DNA from: DAOVXM01 sp963746255 | Lineage (GTDB): Bacteria > Chloroflexota > Anaerolineae > Anaerolineales > UBA4823 | Length of the DNA stretch: 64,000 nt | Direction of reading: 5' to 3' | NCBI GenBank assembly: GCA_963746255.1 | Contig: CAVVAJ010000009.1 | Span: 1,240,001 to 1,304,000 of the forward strand | Part shown: positions 46,147-54,584 of the stretch, piece by piece | How the letters are laid out: every line of letters starts with the position of its first letter | How positions within the stretch are numbered: position 1 is the stretch's first letter | The notes under the pieces: model-generated | Databases searched by the model: none | What the model saw: the letters and a program-made list of their open reading frames with translations, nothing else | What the model was told of the DNA's origin: nothing | Translations under genes and position numbers: made by a program

Positions 46147-48204
46147 TCATGCTTTGGCAGCTGCATAACTTTTACTGCTCACGCGAACCATGCTCATATC
46201 CGGATCCTTATCGGGCCAAGCCGCGATCAAGGTGCCCAAGATAAATACCAGTCCGCCGATCCACAACCAGTTAACCAATGGGTTGTGATAGATCTTGAAC
46301 GTCGCCCCAATTGTTGAGACCGGCTGCCAATCAACGAGCAGTACATAAAAGTCATCTTCCCAGGTGCTGCGGACGCCAGGGATCGTCATCGGCTGCTGAG
46401 ATTCATAATAAAAATCGCGCCGTGGATATAGTTCACCGACAGCATCCCCATTCTTATATACCGTTACCACCGCCCGGGCCACGTTTCTGCCATCATTGGT
46501 ATCAAAATTCGCTAGCGAGTCATAGGTGAGCTCATATTGGCCAATAGATATGGACTCCCCCTGCGCAATGGTTCCTTGAGTCTCAGTCTGGAAAACCTCG
46601 ATACCGATAATCCCGATTGCCATCAGGACCACACCTAGATGGATCACATAGCCACCGTAGCGGCGGCGATTTCGGCCAATTAACCGCCAGAGTGCCAGTG
46701 GCAGAGACTCATCGGATTTGCGGTGGCGTGCCAAAGCACCGCGCCAAAATTCGTACAGCGTGACTGAAATCACAAATGCACATAACCAAAAGGCCAGCAG
46801 CGCCGCGGGCTGGCGTATTCCGGCTACCAACACAAGACCGACGACAACCAGCGATGCTATGAACGGTTTCCACATGGCTCGGCCAAGTGTCTTGGCGGTG
46901 GAGTGCCGCCAAGCTGCCAGAGGGGCAATCCCCATGAGCAGTAGCAAACCAGCAAAGAGCGGACCGGTGGCGCGTTCGTAGAACGGCGGCCCGACAGTCA
47001 CTTTCTGTCCCGTTGCCAATTCGGAAATCAACGGGAAAATGACACCCCAGAAGCAGACTACTAGGATACCGATAAAGAGCAGGTTATTCAGTAAGAATAA
47101 AGCTTCACGAGAGAACACGGAAGTCAGCTGAGATTCAGACTTCAGATCGTTCCAACGATATAACAGCAAAGAAAGGGAAACTATAAATGTAAGACCTATA
47201 AAGAAAAAGAACAGCGGGCCAATCGCACTTTGCGCAAAAGCATGGACAGAAGAGAGCACTCCGGAACGCGTTAGAAATGTACCAAAGATCACTAGGTCAT
47301 AAGTCAAAATAATCAACACCATGTTCCAATGCTTGAGCATGCCACGTTTTTCCTGGATCATCACGGAATGCAGAAACGCTGTACCCGTTAACCAGGGCAT
47401 AAACGCAGCAATCTCAACTGGATCCCAGCCCCAATAACCTCCCCAACCGAGCACATCATACGCCCAACGCCCTCCAAGGATCAAACCGAGCGCCAGGAAC
47501 AGCCAAGCCACAAGGGTCCAGCGGCGGGTTATGCGGATCCAGCGATCATCAGTGCGGCCAGTTACCAGCGCAGCTATCGCGAAGGCATACGGGATCACGA
47601 AAGCAACAAAACCCAAGTAAAGCATGGGCGGGTGGATAATCATACCCGGGTGGCGTAGGAGCGGGTTTAAACCCCGTCCATCAGGCTGCACTAATAGCTC
47701 CGCACCACTTGGGGGGAACATTGCTACAACTGGTTGCCCCATTGGAGTGCGCCAGATGCGCATAAAGGGGTTCTCGAAGAAAACGATCATCACCAAGAAG
47801 AACGCCAGGGTTATCAAGCAAACCACGATTACCCAAGGAAGAAGTTCACGGTCGCGATCCCATTTCCGTAAGGTCACTGCGGAGGCAAATGCAGACATCA
47901 ACCAGGTCCAGAAAACCAGCGATCCAGCCTGCCCGCCCCATAATGCGGTGATCTTCAGATAGATCGGCATGCTGTTGCTGGTGACGGAGGCAACATACTC
48001 GACTTCGTAATTGCCATTTACCAGCAGGAGAATGATGCTGACAGCCGACAAGGTAAGCAAGGGGAATGTCAGCAGCATTGCGTTGCGGGCGCTATCCACC
48101 CAGGCTGGGGCATCCCGGCGGACACCGTAGATGGCCGCCGCAACTCCGTAGATTGCAACTACCAGCGCAATAAATAAAGCACCATACCCAAGATTAGCGA
48201 TCAT
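46147..48204 (-). CDS. ccmF: Haem lyase subunit CcmF
   Basis: Core of the holocytochrome c synthetase that joins haem to CxxCH. It has about fifteen hydrophobic helices and the haem-handling WWD loop GWGGYWGWDPVEIAAFMPWL (about 252-271), with conserved flanking histidines (RHPGMIIHPPMLYLG). A large periplasmic loop precedes the last helix, as in the family. 685 residues, complete. Confidence 0.94.
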   Translation of the reverse strand: MIANLGYGALFIALVVAIYGVAAAIYGVRRDAPAWVDSARNAMLLTFPLLTLSAVSIILLLVNGNYEVEYVASVTSNSMPIYLKITALWGGQAGSLVFWTWLMSAFASAVTLRKWDRDRELLPWVIVVCLITLAFFLVMIVFFENPFMRIWRTPMGQPVVAMFPPSGAELLVQPDGRGLNPLLRHPGMIIHPPMLYLGFVAFVIPYAFAIAALVTGRTDDRWIRITRRWTLVAWLFLALGLILGGRWAYDVLGWGGYWGWDPVEIAAFMPWLTGTAFLHSVMIQEKRGMLKHWNMVLIILTYDLVIFGTFLTRSGVLSSVHAFAQSAIGPLFFFFIGLTFIVSLSLLLYRWNDLKSESQLTSVFSREALFLLNNLLFIGILVVCFWGVIFPLISELATGQKVTVGPPFYERATGPLFAGLLLLMGIAPLAAWRHSTAKTLGRAMWKPFIASLVVVGLVLVAGIRQPAALLAFWLCAFVISVTLYEFWRGALARHRKSDESLPLALWRLIGRNRRRYGGYVIHLGVVLMAIGIIGIEVFQTETQGTIAQGESISIGQYELTYDSLANFDTNDGRNVARAVVTVYKNGDAVGELYPRRDFYYESQQPMTIPGVRSTWEDDFYVLLVDWQPVSTIGATFKIYHNPLVNWLWIGGLVFILGTLIAAWPDKDPDMSMVRVSSKSYAAAKA

Positions 48205-48340
48205 ACCCTCTCCATGATATTGATCAAGACGGATATGTCCCGGGTTTTCGCCCCTGCGAGCGTATTTACAGGGTCATCCGGAACATATGCGGAAGGATTC
48301 TACCAGTACACTAGATGAGTAATAAACGTCGTAAGAATGA

Positions 48341-48859
48341 TCACCCCTCACTCTGTTCGGGGACCGCTTCTTCATATTTTGTGGGGCATTTCAAGAGCAG
48401 TTCATCAGCCATGAAGACACCATCTTCGCCCACACGCCCGGTCATGATCGCTTGAGCCTCATCGCGCAGCAGATCAGGCATTACGCCATTGTAAACAACC
48501 TGCAGCTGCGGTCGGAAGGGATCAACAACCGCCTCATGCAGCACGACCGCCAAACCGCCCTGGGCTTCAATTTCCTTATTATCACCGGGAACGTGAGCGA
48601 CCAAGAACTTCAGGGTTAGTGTTTGCGGGTCGTATTCGATTGAATCCCCGATGACGGCACCGGATATGCGCAGGTCGCGACCGACAACACTCGCCCCTTG
48701 TTCCGCAAGCTCTTCTACCGTGAGAAAGTATTGGGCACTAGCTTGTGTAGATGAAATGATCAAATAGACAACCGCCGCGACGATCAATAAACCACCGATA
48801 ATAAACTTTGCACGACCGGCACTCCCAATTTTAGTGGTTGTGTCTGAACTTTGCTCCAT
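48341..48859 (-). CDS. ccmE: Haem chaperone CcmE, CxxxY type
   Basis: Carries haem covalently from CcmC to CcmF. An N-terminal membrane helix (about 16-36) is followed by an OB fold (RISGAVIGDSIEYDPQTLTL, VVYNGVMPDLLRDEAQAI). The haem-binding site reads LLLKCPTKYE, with Cys where the familiar form has His, i.e. the CxxxY variant. I use the ATG at 48859; an upstream TTG at 48877 is less likely. It is first in the ccm run; the interval to 49035 must hold its promoter. Confidence 0.9.
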   Translation of the reverse strand: MEQSSDTTTKIGSAGRAKFIIGGLLIVAAVVYLIISSTQASAQYFLTVEELAEQGASVVGRDLRISGAVIGDSIEYDPQTLTLKFLVAHVPGDNKEIEAQGGLAVVLHEAVVDPFRPQLQVVYNGVMPDLLRDEAQAIMTGRVGEDGVFMADELLLKCPTKYEEAVPEQSEG

Positions 48860-49035
48860 TAGGAATTCTTCCTCCAAAACGAGATGACTGCTTGGTCTTC
48901 AGAGCTGCTGCTGGCAAATGGGAAATTAAAACACGCAAACAAACAGCAGTCTTCAGAACCGCTTAAGTCTACTGTATATTTTTACAAATTTAGATTAATG
49001 GTCTCTGAGATACAAAGGAATAAAAGCTTAACGTC

Positions 49036-49233
49036 TTACTTGAGCACAATCAATCCGGTTCGAATGGCAAACTTCACCAGCTCGGTGCTGGAATGCAGGT
49101 CCAGTTTATTCATGATGCGCTCACGGTGGCGGGCAACCGTTTTTGGGCTTATTTCCAACTTCTCCCCAATCTGGATGTTGGTGAACCCTTCCGCAACCAA
49201 TTCAAGCACCTGCTTCTCGCGCTTGCTCAGCAC
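49036..49233 (-). pseudogene. NarL-family response regulator, DNA-binding domain (frameshifted)
   Basis: LuxR-type helix-turn-helix: LSKREKQVLELVAEGFTNIQ, IGEKLEISPKTVARHRERIM and NKLDLHSSTELVKFAIRTGL. It is the output domain of the regulator whose receiver lies at 49244-49732, displaced by a shift near 49270-49300. The rejoining linker reads QNSVSAEDHTGPAKDLDV. Confidence 0.85.
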
Positions 49234-49243
49234 ATCTAGATCC

Positions 49244-49732
49244 TTAGCTGGACCCGTGTGATCCTCGGCAGAGACGGAGTTCTGACGGCAAACCGTGCAG
49301 CATGCGCCGGTAATCTTCTAACAACCAGCGGGCAAGCGTTGGCTGCAAGTAAACATTGCCCACAGCAACTGCCCGGATCGCTTCCACCAATTCTTCTGCG
49401 GCTGATTGTTTCGTGAGGTACCCTGAAGCGCCTGCGGACATCATTTGAAACAAATACTGCTTATCTTCATGCACAGTCAGCGCCAGGATGCGGATATCCG
49501 GATCAATTTCCTTGAGCTTACTTGTGGCGACCAAACCATCCATCCCTGGCATCGTGATATCCATAATGACGACATCTGGCTGGGTCTGCGCAACTTTTGT
49601 GATTGCATCTTCCCCACTGGTGGCTTCGGCAACGACCTGCATCCCTTTCTGGGTGTCCAAATAAGTCTTTAACCCCGTGCGTACGATATCGTGATCGTCA
49701 ACCAGCAATAATCGAATTGTTTCCATGTCCAT
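49244..49732 (-). pseudogene. NarL-family response regulator, receiver domain (frameshifted)
   Basis: CheY-like receiver with LLVDDHDIVRTGL (acidic pocket, about 10), phosphoacceptor Asp in VVIMDITMPGMDGL (about 57), the Thr of ALTVHED and the Lys of GYLTKQSA. The frame is lost after residue 146, before the DNA-binding domain at 49036. It overlaps the 3' end of the histidine kinase gene by 35 bases, so the pair is cotranscribed. A single indel would restore a 230-residue regulator. Confidence 0.87.
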
Positions 49733-51230
49733 GCTCCTCGCGAACTTCTTCGTTTACTAATGGCACGATGGCCATCACCGTTGTCCCCTGCCCGGGGGTC
49801 GAATCAATGAACATCTGCCCGCCGACTGCTTCTACACGCTCACGCATACCAGCTATCCCCCAGCCGCGTTCGTTAGTTGTCACCGGCCGGGAGTCGATAC
49901 CCACCCCATCATCATGCACTATCAATCTCACCTCGTTGGGTTCATAACTCAAGCGTAATTGAGCCTGATCACACTGCGCATGCCGGGCAACATTTGTTAG
50001 CGCTTCTTGGGCTACCCGGAAAATGACCGTCTCCACCAGCGGGTCAAGCTCCTTTATATCCCCTTCGGAACTCAGGGTAACTACTAGCCCAGTACGGCTA
50101 CGCTCTTCATCGATCAGGTATTTTATCCCCGCGACAAGACCGAGATCATCCAATTGGGCCGGCCGCAAATCGTGTACCATGCGGTAAATGCCCTGAGACA
50201 TCTGCCGGTTCAGATCCTGCAGTCTATCAATCAGCTTGGTCGCTTGGAGACTCTCAGAAATCGTATTGCGCAGGCTTGCCAGGTCCAGGGAAAGTGCGGT
50301 GAGGAACTGGGCGGTTTCATCGTGCAGCTCGCGCGCGATACGAGTACGTTCATCTTCCTGCGCGACGACGATATAACGTAAGAGCTCTCTGCGCATAGTC
50401 TCGCGCTCCATCAAATCACGCGCGCGTTGTTCCATCGTCGCCACTTGGGCTCGCTGGGCAGCAACCATCTCATTTCGCCGCTCGCGTTCAATAAGCTGGC
50501 TAGCTCGCAGCAAGCCAAATGTGATCAGAACCGCCAGGGCTGCTCGAAACGCTTGAATCGGTATCCCCACAGTCTGGTAAAAACTGACCGTATTCAAATA
50601 GTTCGCTGGAAACAAGTCCACTGGCCCAACGAATATTTGGGTGATTGCATAAAGCCCAAAACCAATCGCGGCCAGTTTATAGCTGCGCGCCATGCTATTC
50701 CATTGGCGCGATTCAGCACGCTGTGCCTGCCGCCACAACGCCAGCGCGGCTAAGGCTGCTCCCGGCACTGCCAGCAAGTAGCGTGAGAGCGCATCGGCGT
50801 CCTCCATCCAATGGCTAGGTATGGATTTTTGGGCTAAGCCGATGAACACCACTAAGCATACATACAAAGCTAGCAATCCCACACCTATATATATATACTT
50901 CCGCTCGATTTTTTGACCTTGCGGATTAAGTACTTGAATCGCATAGACCACTAACAAAGAAAAAGAGACAATCAGCATTCCCAACCTGAGATAATCGATC
51001 TCGTCTGGGATCGGTATTATGAACCATTTGGCAACCAAGAGACCCATCTCCAACCACTCATGATTGCCGTGGATAATGCCAAAAAACGCCAATGGTAGTA
51101 GAATACGAGCATCAACCAATGATGGGAAGCGACCAGCCTCTAGTGACATCACCAGCCCCATGCTGAAGAACGCCAGCCCGTAGATAAAAAATATGATTAC
51201 GATGCTGAATTGCTGGTCTATGGCAGCCAT
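49698..51230 (-). CDS. NarX/DesK-type membrane histidine kinase
   Basis: Sensor kinase with about seven N-terminal membrane helices and a coiled segment (QRAQVATMEQRARDLMERET). The HisKA_3 dimerisation domain has the phosphoacceptor His in IARELHDETAQFL, and the HATPase domain has LTNVARHAQCDQA (N box), VHDDGVGID and GWGIAGMRERV (G boxes). I favour the ATG at 51230, behind GGGAGAAG; an in-frame ATG at 51326 would add 32 residues of poor quality. It is the partner of the regulator at 49036-49732 and lies between the ccm and cytochrome genes, which suggests respiratory control. Confidence 0.87.
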   Translation of the reverse strand: MAAIDQQFSIVIIFFIYGLAFFSMGLVMSLEAGRFPSLVDARILLPLAFFGIIHGNHEWLEMGLLVAKWFIIPIPDEIDYLRLGMLIVSFSLLVVYAIQVLNPQGQKIERKYIYIGVGLLALYVCLVVFIGLAQKSIPSHWMEDADALSRYLLAVPGAALAALALWRQAQRAESRQWNSMARSYKLAAIGFGLYAITQIFVGPVDLFPANYLNTVSFYQTVGIPIQAFRAALAVLITFGLLRASQLIERERRNEMVAAQRAQVATMEQRARDLMERETMRRELLRYIVVAQEDERTRIARELHDETAQFLTALSLDLASLRNTISESLQATKLIDRLQDLNRQMSQGIYRMVHDLRPAQLDDLGLVAGIKYLIDEERSRTGLVVTLSSEGDIKELDPLVETVIFRVAQEALTNVARHAQCDQAQLRLSYEPNEVRLIVHDDGVGIDSRPVTTNERGWGIAGMRERVEAVGGQMFIDSTPGQGTTVMAIVPLVNEEVREEHGHGNNSIIAG

Positions 51231-51404
51231 GAAAATCGCTTCTCCCGGGGTGGTTCCCGAACGGGGACTTGCATGTTGGATATCGAATATTTGAGCATCT
51301 GCTGATATCACTAGGGCAGGCAGCATTCCGCTTGTTATCAGAGACCTGACGCTGCTATATTATATAGTAGATCGTGTGTATTTAGGGTAAAATTCTTGGT
51401 GCAT

Positions 51405-51436
51405 ATAACCCAACCACAAATTGTTGGTTGGGTTAG
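51405..51436. promoter_or_regulatory. Inverted repeat with TTGGGTTAT motif upstream of the NapC-like gene
   Basis: ATAACCCAA (51405-51413, the reverse complement of TTGGGTTAT) and TTGGGTTAG (51428-51436) form part of a nine-base perfect inverted repeat, aacccaacc/ggttgggtt (51407-51434). It overlaps a TATAAC that could be a -10 box for the plus-strand gene. The same 9-mer occurs twice upstream of the decahaem gene. Confidence 0.5.
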
Positions 51437-51469
51437 AGAGACTAAAGTCCCATCTGCAAAGGACATATC

Positions 51470-52126
51470 ATGAGCAAAGTTACCAAATGGATTAAACGTT
51501 TCTTCTTCCCCCCTACCGGATCACCGCTTTGGCTCCGGATTCTGCCGTACGCCGTCTTGGGGATATTAACAATCATGCTGCTCACAGCCAGCGTGTATGC
51601 ATGGGAATACACCAACTCGCCACCATTCTGCGGTGAAACCTGCCATACTATGCCGCCAGAATATACCTCCTACCTGACCTCCCCCCACGCGTGTGTCGAC
51701 TGTGTGGATTGCCATATCGGGAAAGGTTTTCTCGCCGAGCGGGTCACTCGTAAGGCTGGTGATATGCGGCACGTCTTCGCGACGACTTTCAATACCTACG
51801 AGTTTCCGATCCGAGCCGACAAACTGCGCCCTGCCCGCGAGACATGCGAAAAATGCCACTTCCCGGAGAAGTTTTCCGACGACAGCTTACGTGAGATCAA
51901 ACAGTTCGAATCGGATAAATACAACACCCCGATGACAACCTACTTGGTCGTAAAAACTGGCGGTGGCAGCGCACGCCAGGGCTTGGGTCGTGGTATCCAC
52001 TGGCATATCGAGAATCAAATTGATTACCTGCCAAGTCGACCCCGAAGATCAAGAAATCCCCTATGTCCGGGTTTTCGAGGACGATGGGTCGATCACGGAG
52101 TATATCGATATCGAAGCAGATATTGA
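51470..52126 (+). pseudogene. NapC/NirT-like multihaem cytochrome, N-terminal part (frameshifted)
   Basis: Membrane-anchored quinol-oxidising cytochrome of the NapC/NirT/NrfH group. One N-terminal helix (about 22-44), then FCGETCHTMPPEY (haem 1, a CX3CH motif), VDCVDCHIGKGF and TCEKCHFPEKF. Conserved sequence ends near NQIDYL; the frame is lost around 52035 and the protein continues at 52035-53162. An AAAGGA site precedes the ATG. It is divergent from the histidine kinase. Confidence 0.87.
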
Positions 52127-53162
52127 TCCTCAGACAATCAATCCCGATGACCTTAAGCAAATGGACTGCATCACTTGCCACAACCGCATTACTCATCTGG
52201 TTAATACACCCGAAGCCACCGTCGATGCGCTGATGAACCGCGGCATCATCGATCCCGAAATCCCAGAAATCCGCCGCATCGCAGTTGATACCTACAGTCA
52301 GGTATTCGATACGACGGAAATGGGCGTCCAGGCACTGTCCGGAATAGCTGGTTTTTACAAAACGTATTATCCTGACTACTATGCGGAAAATCTGGACAAG
52401 ATAGACACTGCCGTTGCAGCCCTCCAGGACGCGTACGGGAACAGCGTATACCCCGAACAAAACTCTGACTGGACCACCCATTCCAATAATATCGGACATA
52501 AGGATACCCCCGGCTGCTTCCGCTGTCATGATGGCAAACACTTAAACCCTGAGCAGGAGGCCATCCGTTTGGAATGCAACCTGTGCCACTCCATTCCAGT
52601 CGTCGCCGGTCCGGAAGAATTCGTCAGTGATATCGAGATCAGCCGCGGCCCAGAACCCGAGACCCACCTCAATTCCAATTGGATTACGATGCACCGGGAT
52701 GTATTTGACCCGACTTGTGCCAACTGTCATACGACGGATAATCCGGGGGGTACAGATAACACTTCATTCTGCTCCAACAGCGCCTGTCACGGCAACGTTT
52801 GGGAATACGCCGGCTTCGATGCACCTGCCCTGCGTGAGATCATCTTATCGCAAATGCCGCCCACACCTACCCCAGAACCAGCCCCTGATAATGCCCCTTT
52901 GACATATGATGCCGTTATCCAAGCATTGTTTTTGGCACGCTGCACGATGTGTCATGGCGACATTCCTACAGCGGGACTCAACCTGACCACCTATGAAACC
53001 ACGCTGGCAGGCAGCGACAAGGGTCCCGTCATTATGCCTGGTGACCCAGAAGGGAGCGCCTTAGTCCAAGTTCAAACCGGTGATCAGCGTCACTTTGGCC
53101 AATTCACACCCGAAGAGTTGCTCCTGGTTATCGAGTGGATTGCTGATGGGGCTCCGGAGTAA
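52035..53162 (+). pseudogene. NapC/NirT-like multihaem cytochrome, C-terminal part
   Basis: Continues the previous entry with QVDPEDQEIPYVRVFEDDGS, then haem motifs CITCHN, CFRCHD, CNLCHS, CANCHT, an unusual CX4CH (CSNSACHG) and CTMCHG. The last belongs to a fused monohaem domain after a Pro-rich linker (PPTPTPEPAPDN). With the N-terminal part this makes nine predicted haems. All conserved residues flank one shift, so the gene may be intact in the organism. Likely role: passing electrons from menaquinol to outer carriers. Confidence 0.85.
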
Positions 53163-53440
53163 TTGGCCTGTTTTCAATTGCTGGCGTAGAAACAACACAC
53201 TTTCAAACCCACACCCTACTGTCAGCAGATCGTAGTCATAAATCAACTACGATCTGCACGTCATCAAATTAACTTGAGATGACTTTTTTACATGATGGTG
53301 CTGTATGAAAGTAGCTGTAAACCGGTGGATTCTGCAATTCGTTTAATTATTACCCACATAGAGATTGGCAATCACACAACGCATTGATATCAACAGTACA
53401 GCTGCAACAGCATTTATCGGTTTGTTAAAGGAGGAGCCAT
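53163..53440. other. Intergenic region before the Rieske gene
   Basis: Holds a twelve-base perfect inverted repeat, gcagatcgtagt (53225-53236) / actacgatctgc (53246-53257), and a terminator-like hairpin (53260-53289). The remaining 150 bases must carry the promoter of the Rieske-cytochrome b genes; no clear -35/-10 pair is seen. Confidence 0.5.
53260..53289 (+). terminator. Hairpin terminator after the NapC-like gene
   Basis: Stem gtcatc (53260-53265) / gatgac (53278-53283) followed by six T residues. A short stem but a good U-tract. Confidence 0.5.
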
Positions 53441-53920
53441 ATGAGTGAAGATAATCAGGTCAGCAGGAAAAATTTTATGGAGGTCGCAATCTGGTCGATT
53501 GGCGGTGTGATCGCGCTTGGAATGGCCATCCCTGCCATAGCCTACTTAATCGGTCCGGCGATACGAAAGGTCCAAGAACAAGTTTGGATCCGGTTGGGCT
53601 CCGTAGCAAAAGTAGAGATCGGTGTACCAACGCTGTTCAAAGCTAAGGTCGAGCAGCGCACAGGGTGGATCGTAAATGAAGAAGAGATCTCGGTCTATGT
53701 GCTCACTGAAGATGGTCGCAATTACATCGCAATGTCCAATATTTGCACCCATCTCGGCTGCCGCGTACGCTGGATCGCAGAGCAGAATGGCTTCTTCTGC
53801 CCTTGTCACAATGCGGTCTTTGACAAAGAAGGTGAGGTCCTCTCCGGACCACCGCCGGAACCATTGGACAGGTATGATGTCAAAGTTGAAGATAACCAGC
53901 TGTACATCCTGGGAGGTTAA
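53441..53920 (+). CDS. Rieske iron-sulfur protein
   Basis: [2Fe-2S] subunit of a quinol-oxidising bc/b6f-type complex. One N-terminal anchor helix (about 12-33), then the Rieske fold with the cluster motifs CTHLGCRVRW (about 102-111) and FFCPCHNAVFD (about 118-128), including the disulfide cysteines and both His ligands. A perfect AAAGGAGG site precedes the ATG. The stop codon is one base before the cytochrome b start, so the three bc genes form one operon. Confidence 0.93.
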   Translation: MSEDNQVSRKNFMEVAIWSIGGVIALGMAIPAIAYLIGPAIRKVQEQVWIRLGSVAKVEIGVPTLFKAKVEQRTGWIVNEEEISVYVLTEDGRNYIAMSNICTHLGCRVRWIAEQNGFFCPCHNAVFDKEGEVLSGPPPEPLDRYDVKVEDNQLYILGG

Positions 53921-53921
53921 T

Positions 53922-54581
53922 ATGGCTACTCGTCTCGGAAACTGGATTGACGAACGAATGGGCTGGCGTTCCGTATGGGACGCCATCTTTCTACGCAAGA
54001 TCCCGAAGGTAAACTGGTTCTACACGCTGGGCAGTGCTTCGCTGTTCGTCGCCTTGAACCAAGCGATAACGGGTATCTTGCTGACGATTTACTACGTGCC
54101 ATCTCCCGACCACGCCTATGACAGCGTCCAATTCATCACAACCGAAATCCCTGCCGGTTGGCTGATTCGCGGTCTGCATCACTGGGGAGCGAGCGCGATG
54201 GTGGTGCTGGTTGTCCTGCATATGCTGCGGGTCATCTTCTATGGTGCCTATAAATTCCCGCGCGAGATCACCTGGATGACGGGGGTCATACTGCTAATCC
54301 TGGTGATCGGTTTTGGGTTTACCGGCTACCTATTGCCATGGGATCAAAAAGCGTACTGGGCAACAACCGTCGGCACACGTATTGCCGGCACACCGCCTTT
54401 GATAGGCGACACGATCCTGCGGATCGTTCGGGGGGGCGCGGATCTTTCCGCGATAACATTAGCGCGTTTCTTCGGTGTACATGTCTGGGTATTGCCGGCC
54501 GCTTTAATACTCGTACTTGGGTTCCACCTGTACTTGGTGATCCGCAACGGGATCTCAGAGATACCCAAGAAAGGAGAGTAG
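53922..54581 (+). CDS. Cytochrome b, N-terminal (b6-type) subunit
   Basis: Dihaem membrane subunit of the quinol-oxidising complex, split as in b6f complexes. Four helices; the two haem ligand pairs fall in GLHHWGASAMVVLVVLHMLR and VHVWVLPAALILVLGFHLYL. WDQKAYWATT is the conserved quinone-site loop. I placed the start at the ATG at 53922, just after GGGAGG and the Rieske stop; upstream in-frame sequence is the shadow of the Rieske gene. 219 residues. Only three bases separate it from the next gene. Confidence 0.93.
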   Translation: MATRLGNWIDERMGWRSVWDAIFLRKIPKVNWFYTLGSASLFVALNQAITGILLTIYYVPSPDHAYDSVQFITTEIPAGWLIRGLHHWGASAMVVLVVLHMLRVIFYGAYKFPREITWMTGVILLILVIGFGFTGYLLPWDQKAYWATTVGTRIAGTPPLIGDTILRIVRGGADLSAITLARFFGVHVWVLPAALILVLGFHLYLVIRNGISEIPKKGE

Positions 54582-54584
54582 GGC

